Positions 56,913-64,000 of a DNA stretch of 64,000 nt are shown here, piece by piece (position 1 is the stretch's first letter; every line of letters starts with the position of its first letter). The DNA lies in NCBI GenBank assembly GCA_035762175.1, contig DASTPP010000135.1:62001-126000 (forward strand), given 5' to 3'. Origin of the DNA: DASTPP01 sp035762175. GTDB lineage: Bacteria; Myxococcota_A; Polyangia; Polyangiales; Polyangiaceae. A model generated the notes under the pieces. It did no database searches and was not told the origin of the DNA. It saw only the letters and a list, made by a program, of their open reading frames with translations. A program made the translations under genes and the position numbers.

Positions 56913-57706
56913 TCAATGGGGGGCCTCGGCGCCGCCCCTCGACCGCCCGGCCGGCGCGCCGCGTAAGCCCTGCCCCTCGACGGCCCGGCCGGCGCGCCGC
57001 GTAAGCCCTGGCCTTCGAGGCGCAGGTGCGCCTCGAGCAGCTCTTTCAAATGCGTCAGGGGCTCGGGCGAGGCGAAGCCCCGCAAGAGCACGACGTGCCG
57101 CCCGTCCTTGCGGTCGACGCCGAGGTCGTAGCGGCGCCGGGCCTGCGACGCCATCGCGTGGCCGTCTTCGGCGCTGAACCACGCCCCGCTCGTCAGCGTG
57201 CGCTGGCGGAACGAGACCGCCGCGATCTCGGCGGCGTCGATGCGCAGCTCTTGGCGCGGCGGGAAGGGCCCGCGCCGCAGCGAGAGCACGCCGCCGCCCA
57301 CCCGCAGCGTCGTGCGGTTCAAGAGCGACGACAGGCAGGTGTGCGCGGCGGCCGCGGCGATGAGCACCCAGGCGGCCACGATGAGCGCCACCTTCGGGTC
57401 GGCCGCGTCGGCGAGCAGGCTCCGCCGGGTCGAGATCAAGATGCCGAACAGGAGCACCGCGATGATCGCCGTCGGCCCGTAGAGCGGCGAGAACCAGCGC
57501 CGCGTGATGATGAGCGAGGGCACGGCCGCCCCGAGCTTTTGCACCTCGGCGCGCCGGCCCAGATCGTAGACGCGGACCCCGTGGTCGAGGAGCAGCACCG
57601 TCGGCGTCACCCGATCGAGCGCGCCCGTCGACTCGACGTCGGGCAGCGGCCTGCTCGGCACGGCGCCGGGCGGCGGCGAGGCGTTTGGCCCCTGGTTATC
57701 GACCAT
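56913..57706 (-). CDS. Small membrane protein whose native stop appears lost by a 38-bp duplication
   Basis: From ATG 57706 (MVDNQGPNASPPPGAVPSRP) the product has a Pro-rich start, two membrane helices ('YGPTAIIAVLLFGILIS', 'VALIVAAWVLIAAAAAHTCL') and a PH-like beta region up to 'EPLTHLKELLEAHLRLEGQG'. As sequenced, the frame then crosses a 38-bp tandem duplication and shows no stop until the end of the gene at 54275. Removing one 38-bp copy makes the frame end at TGA 56913 after GLRGAPAGRSRGGAEAPH. The coordinates given use that inferred ancestral stop. The gene lies upstream of the two lipoprotein genes on the same strand. Confidence 0.72.
56935..57010. repeat. 38-bp tandem duplication (one mismatch)
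   Basis: A unit starting CCCCTCGACCGCCCGGCCGG occurs at 56935-56972 and again at 56973-57010 with a single C/G difference. Length modulo three is two, so the second copy shifts the reading frame of the minus-strand gene that crosses it. The near-identity implies a recent event. Confidence 0.92.
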
Positions 57707-58091
57707 GCAAGGACTCGGCGTGACGGCGTCGGGCCGGGGTCAACTCGACCGCGGCCGGACCCGGCGAGGGCCGCGCTCCGAGTATCGTCCGGCCGCGGGC
57801 CCTTGTCGACAAAGGGTAGCCCGAGGCCCCGCGCCGCGCCGGTGCGAGCGCTTCCGCCTCTCGGGCCCCGGGCCCCCAACCAGGGGTAACTCCGGGCGCC
57901 CGGGCGCTTGACTACACGCCCCCCTGACGTCCAACCCTCGCCCCCTGCCGCCCCCGCCCGGCGCCGGCGCCCTCCGAACGTAACGCAGCTTCGTCGCCAC
58001 GACCGAGAGCGCGTAGCGTTTGTGGGTAGCGGGGCCCTCCGAGCTTGACTCGAGCGTCTTCTTGCCGGGCTCGGTCGAGGCCAGCGTGAGC
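57707..58091. other. 385-bp gap with a possible C-terminal gene relic
   Basis: No complete gene was seen. On the minus strand 58090-57970 reads 'SELTLASTEPGKKTLESSSE' and 'GPATHKRYALSVVATKLRYV' without a start codon, directly after the VWA gene stop in another frame. It has non-random codon use and may be the fossil of a C-terminal domain. The remainder is the GC-rich promoter region of the membrane protein starting at 57706. Confidence 0.5.
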
Positions 58092-59390
58092 TCAGAATTT
58101 CACGACGGGCTGGCCGCTCGAGAGCCGGCACTTGCCCTCCCGGTCGGGGCTGCCCACCGAGCGAATGACCTCGGTCGACTCGGCCTCGAGGTAGCGGCCC
58201 GAGAGCTCGATCGAGAGCATGCGCACGATGGCGTGGTCGAGCCTCGTCGCATGATAGCAGGGGATGTGCGGCTCGGCGTGGCCGTTGCCGATGCCCGAGT
58301 CGTTGGTCAGAAAGAGGTAGCGGCCGCCGGTCATCTGCGCGGCCGAGCGCATCTGGTACTCGGCGACCTCGTCGGTGTCGCTCGAGGCGACGGGGTAGAG
58401 GTGCACGCCCTTCTGCCTCGCCTCGCGAATGAGCCCCGCGAGGGCGCGGCCCTCGCCCGGGTGCGTCGGGGCGTCGGCGACCCAGAACGCCACCTTCGCG
58501 ACGTTCGCGCCGCCGCGCCAGCCCTGGCGCAGGCCGGCGCCGAGGCCCTCGACCACGGCCTCGGGCGTGTCGCCGCCGCCGTCGGCCGACTGCTCGCGCA
58601 GCGCTTGGCGGAACTTCGCCACGTCCGTCGTGAAGTCGAACGGCCGCGTCACGTACTGGTCGCCGCGGTCGCGGTAGACGACGAGGCTCCAGCGGGGTTT
58701 CACGTTGGGGAACTTCTTGCCCAGCCGCGCCGCGATCGCGTCGAACTCGCCCTGCAGGTACGCGAGCTCGTCGCCCATGCTGCCGGTCGTGTCGAGCACG
58801 AGCTGCACGTCGAGCTCGGTGCGGGGCTGCCCCTGCGCGCTCGCCCGCGCGGCGTCCGCCATCTCGGCCGCGCTGAAGAGGGCGAAGTCGGAGCCGCGCT
58901 GCTGGAAGGGCCGGGCGTACGACGTCCAGAAGTCGAAGTTGCGGTTGTCGTCCCAGACGCCGGCGGTGAGCTGGCCGCCCTGGGGCAGGCGCCGCGCCAC
59001 CTCGGGCTCGGGGCGCGCGACGGCGACGGGGGCGTCGGCGGCCTTGGCCACCGCGGCCGCGCCCGCGGGCCGGGCGGCGGCCGGCGACGGGGCGGCGGCC
59101 GGCCGGGCGGCGGGCGGGGCGGCGGCTGGTGGGGCGGGCGGGGCGGCGGGCGGGGCGGCGGCGGCGGCGGGCGGGGCGGCGGCGGGCGTCGTCGCGGGCC
59201 CCGCCGCGCTTTCGAACGAAACGCCGGGAGCCGCGCCGCCGGGGGCCGCCTCGGCCGGGGGCGGGGGGGCGGCGTCGGCGGGCGCATCGCCTGCGCTCGC
59301 GGGGCTCGAAGCGGCCGGCCCGGCCGCGCCGCCCGAAGCGCCACACCCGACCATGAAGAGCACGAAGAGCCCCAATCCGACGTTTCGCAT
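58092..59390 (-). CDS. VWA-domain lipoprotein
   Basis: The 432-residue product starts at ATG 59390 (MRNVGLGLFVLFMVGCGASG), with a short signal and lipobox. About 110 residues of Ala/Pro linker follow. From about 195 the von Willebrand factor A domain begins with the MIDAS motif 'VQLVLDTTGSMGDELAYLQG' (DxTxS-type, here D-T-T-G-S). 'WSLVVYRDRGDQYVTRPFDF' and 'GGGDTPEAVVEGLG' supply the Thr and Asp of the second and third MIDAS loops. The metal-dependent adhesion site appears intact, so it may bind a protein or surface partner. A second VWA gene lies about 1.1 kb upstream with mutH between them, all on the minus strand. Confidence 0.92.
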   Translation of the reverse strand: MRNVGLGLFVLFMVGCGASGGAAGPAASSPASAGDAPADAAPPPPAEAAPGGAAPGVSFESAAGPATTPAAAPPAAAAAPPAAPPAPPAAAPPAARPAAAPSPAAARPAGAAAVAKAADAPVAVARPEPEVARRLPQGGQLTAGVWDDNRNFDFWTSYARPFQQRGSDFALFSAAEMADAARASAQGQPRTELDVQLVLDTTGSMGDELAYLQGEFDAIAARLGKKFPNVKPRWSLVVYRDRGDQYVTRPFDFTTDVAKFRQALREQSADGGGDTPEAVVEGLGAGLRQGWRGGANVAKVAFWVADAPTHPGEGRALAGLIREARQKGVHLYPVASSDTDEVAEYQMRSAAQMTGGRYLFLTNDSGIGNGHAEPHIPCYHATRLDHAIVRMLSIELSGRYLEAESTEVIRSVGSPDREGKCRLSSGQPVVKF

Positions 59391-59485
59391 CTGTGTCGAC
59401 CTCGCTTCTGGCCCCTCCAACGCGGGCCGCGCCCGGCGCCTTACAGTCGCCCTCTCGAAGGGCCCGGCGGGCGCCCCCGGCCGGC

Positions 59486-60184
59486 TCAGGGCGGCAGCGC
59501 CTGCGGGTCGACGAGGATGGCCCCCGTGAAGCGCGTGCGCAGGTAAAAGCCTCGCGGCACCGTCGCGATCGCCTCGCCCTCCGCGCCGAAGGCGACGGTG
59601 CGCACCCGCCCGTGCGCCGCCTTGGGCCGCACCTGCAGCCAGCGCCCGAGGTGCGCCGTCAGCTCTTCGACCCGGCCGATGCCGACGAGGCCGACGACCT
59701 CTTCGAAGTCGGCGCGCAAGACGGAGTCTTGCTCGGGCGTGGGCGACCAGAGCAGGGGTTCGGCCACGCGCCGCTCGGCCCAGGGCGAGCCGCGCTCGCC
59801 GACGAGCGGCACGAAGAGCACGCGCGCGAGCTTCGCCCGCACCCACGAGTCGGCCCACTCTTGGTACTCGGCGTCGGCGAGCGAGAGCGTGCACACGTAC
59901 GTCGACTCGAGCGGGGCGCCGCGCGAATCGACCGGTATCGTCTTGAGCTCGACCCCCAACTCGGGAAAGTCATGCACCCGCCCCGGGCCCCCCGTCGCGC
60001 CGAGCGCGCGCTCGAGAATGGCCCCGCCCGAGCCCTTCGTGCGCACCGCCTCGCCCCGCGCGTCGAGCCCGAGCCGGCCCGCGATCTCGGCGACCGTGGC
60101 CGAGACGAGGCCGCGCGCCCGCCCGACCAGCTCGTCGACGCTCGCGGGGGGCGGCGGCTGCCAGGGCGGCGGCATTCGGGGCAC
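59486..60184 (-). CDS. mutH: MutH-type DNA mismatch repair endonuclease
   Basis: The 232-residue product starts at ATG 60184. 'DELVGRARGLVSATVAEIAG' matches the MutH N-arm. 'GGAILERALGAT' supplies Glu 58, and 'HDFPELGVELKTIPVD' supplies Asp 72 and ExK with Glu 79 and Lys 81. These equal E. coli Glu56, Asp70, Glu77 and Lys79 with a constant shift of two. 'AERRVAEPLLWSPTPEQ' and 'LQVRPKAAHGRVRTVAFGAE' complete the family pattern, and it ends 'TVPRGFYLRTRFTGAILVDP'. In gamma-proteobacteria MutH nicks the unmethylated strand at hemimethylated GATC after MutS/MutL recognition. No mutS, mutL or dam gene is in this window. Sau3AI-type restriction enzymes share the fold but are longer. Confidence 0.95.
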   Translation of the reverse strand: MPRMPPPWQPPPPASVDELVGRARGLVSATVAEIAGRLGLDARGEAVRTKGSGGAILERALGATGGPGRVHDFPELGVELKTIPVDSRGAPLESTYVCTLSLADAEYQEWADSWVRAKLARVLFVPLVGERGSPWAERRVAEPLLWSPTPEQDSVLRADFEEVVGLVGIGRVEELTAHLGRWLQVRPKAAHGRVRTVAFGAEGEAIATVPRGFYLRTRFTGAILVDPQALPP

Positions 60185-60390
60185 CGCGGCGGGGGCCCTC
60201 AGGCGGGCGCGGCCGCCCCGCCGCGCGCGGGCACAGAGACGCCCACCGCCGACGCGCAGGGCTTGGGCGAGCCCGACCGGGTGCTCATCGGACGATGGTA
60301 CACGGTGTGCTTTCTCGCGTCACGGCGCGACCGATCGTGCGCGCCCCGAGTGAGCCCGCGGGGCGCCCCGCCACCGCGCACGACGCGCTG

Positions 60391-60451
60391 GGCTCTGTCG
60401 GGCGAAGGCGGATCGGCCGCCGGGCGACGGGAGCATTCGCCCGACAGAGCC
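60391..60451 (-). terminator. 16-bp perfect stem-loop at the 3' end of the VWA gene
   Basis: Arms at 60391-60406 (GGCTCTGTCGGGCGAA) and 60436-60451 pair perfectly across a 29-nt loop. The structure begins at the TAG stop of the minus-strand gene at 60451, so it can act as its terminator. No T-tract is present. The arm sequence CTAGGCTCTGTC resembles that of the hairpin at 19132-19166. Confidence 0.65.
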
Positions 60452-62043
60452 TAGCGCGAGAAGGGGTCGGCGGCCTCGATGGCGCGCTTGGCCGCGGCCT
60501 TGCCTTCGCGCGTCTCTTGGGGCGGCGTCGAGGGCGCCCGCGGTCGGGGCGCGGCGGCGGGCGGCGGGGCCTGCGCGAACCTGCCGCCGGGCGCGACCGG
60601 CATGACCGGCGCCGCGCTGGCCGCCGGCCTCGCCCTCGCGAACTCGCGCTGCGTCTCGTCGAGCGCGCGCGCCTGCCGGTCGAAGTCTTCGCCCGCCCGC
60701 GCGACGCCGGCGGCGGCCGCCGGGCTTTGGGCCGGCTGCGACGCCGCCTTCGCCTTCTCGGTCAGGAGCCGCTTCACGCGCCCCTCGAGCAGCTTGCGCG
60801 CCTCGTCGGCCAGGCCCTTCGAGAAGAGATCGCTGGCCTTGGCGAGCGAGGCGCCCGTCTCGCTGCGCTCGACCCGCCCCACCACCACCGGGTCGGCCTC
60901 GGCCGCTTCGCCCGCGTCGCGCACCGAAAGCGCCGCCAGCGAGCCGCGGCAGGTGCCCGGCGCGCGCGTCGTCTGGTCGTGGTAGCTGACCTCGACGCTC
61001 GCCAGCGCCGTCGGTCCCGTCGCCCCGCCCGCCGGCGCGCGCACCTGCACCAGCACCGTCTTGGCCTCGCCGCGGGTGAAGGCGCCGAGCGGCACGGTCA
61101 CGCGGCGGCCGGCCCGCGTGAACGATCGGTCGAAGACGCGCTCGAGCTCGACGCCGGGCCCGAGCTCGAGCGTCGCCTCGGCCCCGCTCGCCAGCGCCGA
61201 GGTGGCCGCGAGCGCCTCGCCCTCGAACACGCGCGGCAGCGCCGCGTCGTTCTCGACGAAGTAGTGCCGCCCGTTCGACTCGAGGGCGATCGCCGAGAGC
61301 ACCTTCTCGTTGTACGAGACGTCGACGCCCACGGTGGTGATCGCGATGCTGCGGTCGCGCGCCCGCGCGGCCAGCGCGCGGAAGCCCGGCACGTCGCTGA
61401 CGCCCCGGTTCGCCTCGCCGTCGCTCAAGACCACGACCTTCGCCACGCGCCCGGCGGGCGTGCCGCCGAGCCGGCTGACGCCGAGCTGGTCGAGCCCCGC
61501 CTCGAGGCCGCACGAGAGGCAGGTGTTGCCCCCCACCGCGATCGTGCGCAGCGACTCGAGCACGCGCGAGCGGTTCGAGACGTCGATGAAGGTCGGCGGC
61601 ACCACGGTCTGCACCCGCTCGTCGAAGGCGACGACCGAGACCGAGTCGCCCTCCGAGAGGCGCTGCACCGAGCCCATCGCCGCGTCGATGGCGTGCCGCA
61701 GGCGCGCCCCCCGCATCGAGCCCGACTTGTCGATGACGAGCGAGAGGTCGACCGGCGCGCGCGCCGAAGGCGCCGCCTCGTCGCCCTTGAGCTCGAGCAG
61801 CAAGAAGGTCGACTGCCCCGGGGTCACGCGCTCGTGCCCGACCCGCCCCTCGACCCGCAGCGTCGAGCCGGCCGCGAAGTGCGCCCCCGCGAAGGGGCCC
61901 TCGGGCAGCGTCTCGCGCGAGGGGCGCTCGGGGTCGGGGCCAACGGTGCCGATGGGGCCGCCCGGCGGCGTCAGCACGTACGCCCCCGTACCGCTCAGCA
62001 CCATGCCGGTCAACGAGAGCAAGACGACGCTGGTCCACTTCAT
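60451..62043 (-). CDS. VWA-domain protein with Pro/Ala-rich C-terminus
   Basis: The 530-residue product starts at ATG 62043 with a signal-anchor-like 'SVVLLSLTGMVLSGTGAYVL'. The VWA domain spans about 100-285 with MIDAS 'VDLSLVIDKSGSMRGARLRH' (D-K-S-G-S), Thr in 'IAVGGNTCLSCGLEAGL' and Asp in 'KVVVLSDGEANRGV'. After it come a Ig-like region ('VTVPLGAFTRGEAKTVLVQV') and a helical region. The last 100 residues are Ala/Pro/Arg-rich. The order resembles YfbK-like VWA proteins. It may assemble envelope complexes. It stops at a strong hairpin. mutH follows on the same strand about 270 bp downstream. Confidence 0.92.
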   Translation of the reverse strand: MKWTSVVLLSLTGMVLSGTGAYVLTPPGGPIGTVGPDPERPSRETLPEGPFAGAHFAAGSTLRVEGRVGHERVTPGQSTFLLLELKGDEAAPSARAPVDLSLVIDKSGSMRGARLRHAIDAAMGSVQRLSEGDSVSVVAFDERVQTVVPPTFIDVSNRSRVLESLRTIAVGGNTCLSCGLEAGLDQLGVSRLGGTPAGRVAKVVVLSDGEANRGVSDVPGFRALAARARDRSIAITTVGVDVSYNEKVLSAIALESNGRHYFVENDAALPRVFEGEALAATSALASGAEATLELGPGVELERVFDRSFTRAGRRVTVPLGAFTRGEAKTVLVQVRAPAGGATGPTALASVEVSYHDQTTRAPGTCRGSLAALSVRDAGEAAEADPVVVGRVERSETGASLAKASDLFSKGLADEARKLLEGRVKRLLTEKAKAASQPAQSPAAAAGVARAGEDFDRQARALDETQREFARARPAASAAPVMPVAPGGRFAQAPPPAAAPRPRAPSTPPQETREGKAAAKRAIEAADPFSR

Positions 62044-62302
62044 GGCGGCCTCTTCTTGGAGAGCCCTCTCCTACGTACGAACCCGCCCAAACGCTCTACG
62101 CCCGCCCTCACGACGTGGCCCGGCGGCGTGAAGGCCCTGCCTTTGCCGGGTAGCCCCGCGTAGGCATTACCCTTGCAGTCGTCGCCACGGCCCCCTCGGT
62201 TGGGGGTCAGAGTGGAAATTGTCACGCCTCGTGCGCCCCCGAGGGGGTCAAAACGTGACTTGTCACGCTTCGTGGCCCCCTTGCGGGCTCGGGGGGCCCT
62301 GC
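62044..62302. other. Gap before the 42-bp array with two diverged repeat-like units
   Basis: Promoter region of the VWA gene starting at 62043. At 62219-62285 there are two GTCACGCxTCGTGxxCCCCC-like segments that resemble degenerate members of the array beginning at 62303. Nothing else was recognised. Confidence 0.5.
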
Positions 62303-62514
62303 GATTCACGTTTTTTGGCCCTCCGGTGGGCAAAATTGGCCCAACGATTCACGTTTTTTGGCCCCCGGTGGGCAAAATTGGCCCAACGATTCACGTTTTT
62401 GGGCCCCCGGTGGGCAAAATTGGCCCAACGATTCGCGTTTTTTCGGCTTCGAGGGTGTCCGAAAGCCCAATGGTTCACGTTTTGGGCCTCTGGGCAGGGC
62501 AAGCGAAGCCCAAG
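62303..62514. repeat. 42-bp tandem repeat array, five copies
   Basis: Copies lie at 62303-62345 (43 bp), 62346-62387, 62388-62429, 62430-62471 and 62472-62514. The unit starts GATTCACGTTTTTTGGCCCC and contains GGGCAAAATTGGCCCAAC. Copies 1-3 are nearly identical, and copies 4 and 5 are degenerate. The unit is markedly AT-richer than the genome, with runs of T and A. It lies between the VWA gene promoter and the stop of the Nudix gene, only 10 bp from the latter. Confidence 0.93.
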
Positions 62515-62524
62515 GGGGCACGAT

Positions 62525-63388
62525 CTAGATCGGCGCTTCTTCGCTGACGAAGCGCCCGTCGCGCAGCACGAAGCGCAAGGGCCCCTCGACGCGCCGCTCG
62601 GCGACGGGGTGGGCGGGGTCGCCGGGCAGTACTATCAGGGGCGGCTCGCCCGCCACGAAGTGGGGGCAGACCGGCAGGAGCGACTGGCGCGCGGCGACGG
62701 CGAAGGCGTCGTCGACCGAGGCCGCGCCCGAGAGCAGCTCGAGGCAGCGCAGGGTGGGGGGCGCGAGCGTGAGCTGGCCGCCCTCGAAGCGCGCGATGAT
62801 CTCGTCGGGCGTCGCCCAGAAGCCGCGGGTGGTCTCGCCGAGATCGCTCGCGCCCTCTTGGCCCTCGGGCGCGCGCAGCAAGAAGAAGAAGGTGTCGTAG
62901 CGGCGGGGCTCGGCCTCGGGGGTGACCCAGCGGGCGAAGGGGCACAGGGCAGAAAGATCGAGGCGCAGGCCGCGGCGGCGCAGCACGTCGCCGAGCGCCG
63001 CGCTCGGGCCGAGCTCGGCGCGCAGCGAGAGCGCGTCGTCGTGCGCGAGGCGGCCACCTTCGACGGGCAAGAGGGCGGCCTCTTCGAGCGTCTCGCGGCA
63101 GGCCGCGACGGCGATGGTGCGGGGCGAGGCCGGCAGCTCGCACGCGGGGAAGGCGCCGGGCGGCTCGTTCGCGAGCTCGGCCCAGGCCTCGGCCGCGTCG
63201 GCGGGGTCGAGCTTGCCGCCGGGGAAGGCCACGACGCCCCCCATGAACGGCGACTTGGGGTGGCGCTCGATGCAGAAGACCTCGACCCCCCGCGCGCCCG
63301 GGCGCAAGACGAGCACGGTGGCGGCGGGCGTGGGGGCGCTGGGCGTGCGGCCCGGGTCGAGATCGAGGCCGAGGGCGGGGCGCGTCAT
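62525..63388 (-). CDS. Nudix hydrolase (NUDT19-like)
   Basis: The 287-residue product starts at ATG 63388 (MTRPALGLDLDPGRTPSAPT). The first strand region 'VEVFCIERHPKSPFMGGVVA', then 'FPGGKLDPADAAEAWAELAN', is separated by about 25 residues from 'IAVAACRETLEEAALLPVEG'. This gives the REUxEE core of the Nudix box, with Ala for the final Gly position. The long insertion between GG and RE is typical of the NUDT7/NUDT19 CoA-diphosphatase branch. Substrates there are CoA or acyl-CoA, otherwise NDP-linked compounds, Mg-dependent, cytosolic. Frames extending to 63547 are not needed. It lies 80 bp downstream of the M13 peptidase gene on the same strand. Confidence 0.9.
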   Translation of the reverse strand: MTRPALGLDLDPGRTPSAPTPAATVLVLRPGARGVEVFCIERHPKSPFMGGVVAFPGGKLDPADAAEAWAELANEPPGAFPACELPASPRTIAVAACRETLEEAALLPVEGGRLAHDDALSLRAELGPSAALGDVLRRRGLRLDLSALCPFARWVTPEAEPRRYDTFFFLLRAPEGQEGASDLGETTRGFWATPDEIIARFEGGQLTLAPPTLRCLELLSGAASVDDAFAVAARQSLLPVCPHFVAGEPPLIVLPGDPAHPVAERRVEGPLRFVLRDGRFVSEEAPI

Positions 63389-63467
63389 GCGCGTACGCTC
63401 GCCCGGGCGGGCGCGGCGGGCAAGGCCCCGGCGGCCGCCGCGCGCGCGGGCCGGGCGGGGCGCGCGG

Positions 63468-64000
63468 CTACCAGATCTTGACCCGCTCGTCGGGCGACAG
63501 AAAGAGCGCCTCGCCCGGCTTGACGTTGAAGGCGGCGTACCAAGCATCGAGGTTGCGGACGACGGCGACGCGGTATTCGGAGGGGCTGTGCACGTCGGTG
63601 ACGAGCCGGTTCGACAGCTCTTTCTCGCGGTAGAGGCGGCGCCAGACCTGCGCCCAGCCCAAGAAGAAGCGCTGGTCGCCCGTCAGCCCGTCGAGGGCGG
63701 GCGCCTCGCGGCCGCCGAGCGAGAGCTTGTAGGCGTCGTAGGCGATGGTGAGGCCGGCGAGGTCGGCGATGTTCTCGCCGAGGGTGAGGGCACCCTTGAC
63801 GCACTGGGCCGGCTTGCCATCGCTCGCGGCGAAGGGGCAGTAGCGGTCGTACTGCGCGACGAGCCGGTCGGCCGCGGCCTTGAATTTCGCCCGGTCGTCC
63901 TCCGTCCACCAGTTTTTGAGCGTGCCGGTGGCGTCGTACTGGCTGCCCTTGTCGTCGAAGCCGTGGCTGACCTCGTGGCCGATGACGGCGCCGATGCCGC
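63468..64000 (-). CDS. M13-family metallopeptidase (neprilysin-like), C-terminal part only
   Basis: The frame enters from the right edge and ends at TAG 63468. It begins 'GIGAVIGHEVSHGFDDKGSQ', which is the HExxH zinc motif. It continues with 'ALTLGENIADLAGLTIAYDA', in which ENIAD supplies the third zinc ligand Glu and an Asp. 'QRFFLGWAQVWRRLYREKEL' and 'HSPSEYRVAVVRNLDAWYAA' follow. The end 'FNVKPGEALFLSPDERVKIW' finishes in Trp, as in neprilysin/PepO proteins. About 177 residues are visible of roughly 670. These are secreted or lipid-anchored enzymes cutting peptides at hydrophobic residues. Confidence 0.93.
   Translation of the reverse strand, partial: GIGAVIGHEVSHGFDDKGSQYDATGTLKNWWTEDDRAKFKAAADRLVAQYDRYCPFAASDGKPAQCVKGALTLGENIADLAGLTIAYDAYKLSLGGREAPALDGLTGDQRFFLGWAQVWRRLYREKELSNRLVTDVHSPSEYRVAVVRNLDAWYAAFNVKPGEALFLSPDERVKIW

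Noticed and set aside
57970..58091. Conserved-looking minus-strand stretch ending near TKLRYV
   Set aside because: No start codon, only about 40 codons, and directly preceded by a stop in that frame. Kept as a possible relic only.
62303..62514. CRISPR array or IS terminal repeats
   Set aside because: It is a simple tandem array without spacers, with no transposase gene nearby and no target duplication.

Overview
The window comes from a very GC-rich bacterium, almost certainly a myxobacterium of the Polyangiales/Sorangium type (Myxococcota). The evidence is two eukaryote-like Ser/Thr kinases (one fused to membrane helices, one to an AAA/TPR-like region), many lipoproteins with Gly-Ser/Gly-Thr/Gly-Asp tracts, a VCBS protein ending in a MYXO-CTERM-like tail, an FHA protein and several divergent LysR/oxidoreductase pairs. 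No rRNA, tRNA, CRISPR array or intact insertion sequence was seen.

Layout. 0-9 kb: partial LysR gene divergent from a SnoaL-like lipoprotein gene, an unknown acyltransferase-like protein, an aldo/keto reductase, a membrane-anchored kinase with an octapeptide repeat in its activation loop, a 5'-truncated prolyl oligopeptidase and a methyltransferase. 9-12.6 kb: a repeat-rich stretch with small unknown proteins, an Rpn-like protein with a KAEG minisatellite, an FHA protein and a dehydrogenase relic. 12.8-19 kb: methanethiol oxidase (SBP56) overlapping a membrane-protein gene, a 3-hydroxyisobutyrate-dehydrogenase-type enzyme divergent from a LysR, a small membrane protein and a zinc alcohol dehydrogenase. 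19-26.4 kb: Cys-rich lipoprotein, phosphoketolase, another lipoprotein and the VCBS/MYXO-CTERM protein. 26.4-31.4 kb: aldo/keto reductase divergent from LysR, a palindrome-rich AT-richer island, a SnoaL-like lipoprotein, an AraC regulator and a truncated LysR.

31.8-37 kb: a probable minus-strand run of DUF6065 protein, cupin, zinc-ribbon protein and kinase-ATPase. 37-41.5 kb: lipoproteins, a Tat-exported epimerase and a D-aminoacylase-type amidohydrolase. 42-49.5 kb: a pair of cytochrome-c-like lipoproteins, an SMP-30 relic, a methyltransferase, a transposase relic and an intact prolyl oligopeptidase. 49.6-54.2 kb: two overlapping DUF4140/DUF4139 genes followed by a TlpA-like thioredoxin. 54.2-64 kb: two surface lipoproteins behind a membrane protein whose stop codon appears to have been lost to a 38-bp duplication, two VWA proteins flanking a MutH endonuclease, a 42-bp tandem repeat array, a Nudix hydrolase and the C-terminal part of an M13 metallopeptidase.

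The most unusual points are the MutH with all four catalytic residues, the 38-bp duplication that removes a stop codon, the repeat insertion in the kinase activation loop, the palindrome island at 28.69-28.96 kb, the three 39-43-bp-period arrays in or next to otherwise ordinary genes, and a hairpin sequence present at two distant places. Start codons were chosen by homology, signal peptides and Shine-Dalgarno sequences. In DNA this GC-rich, long open frames on the wrong strand are common and were excluded.
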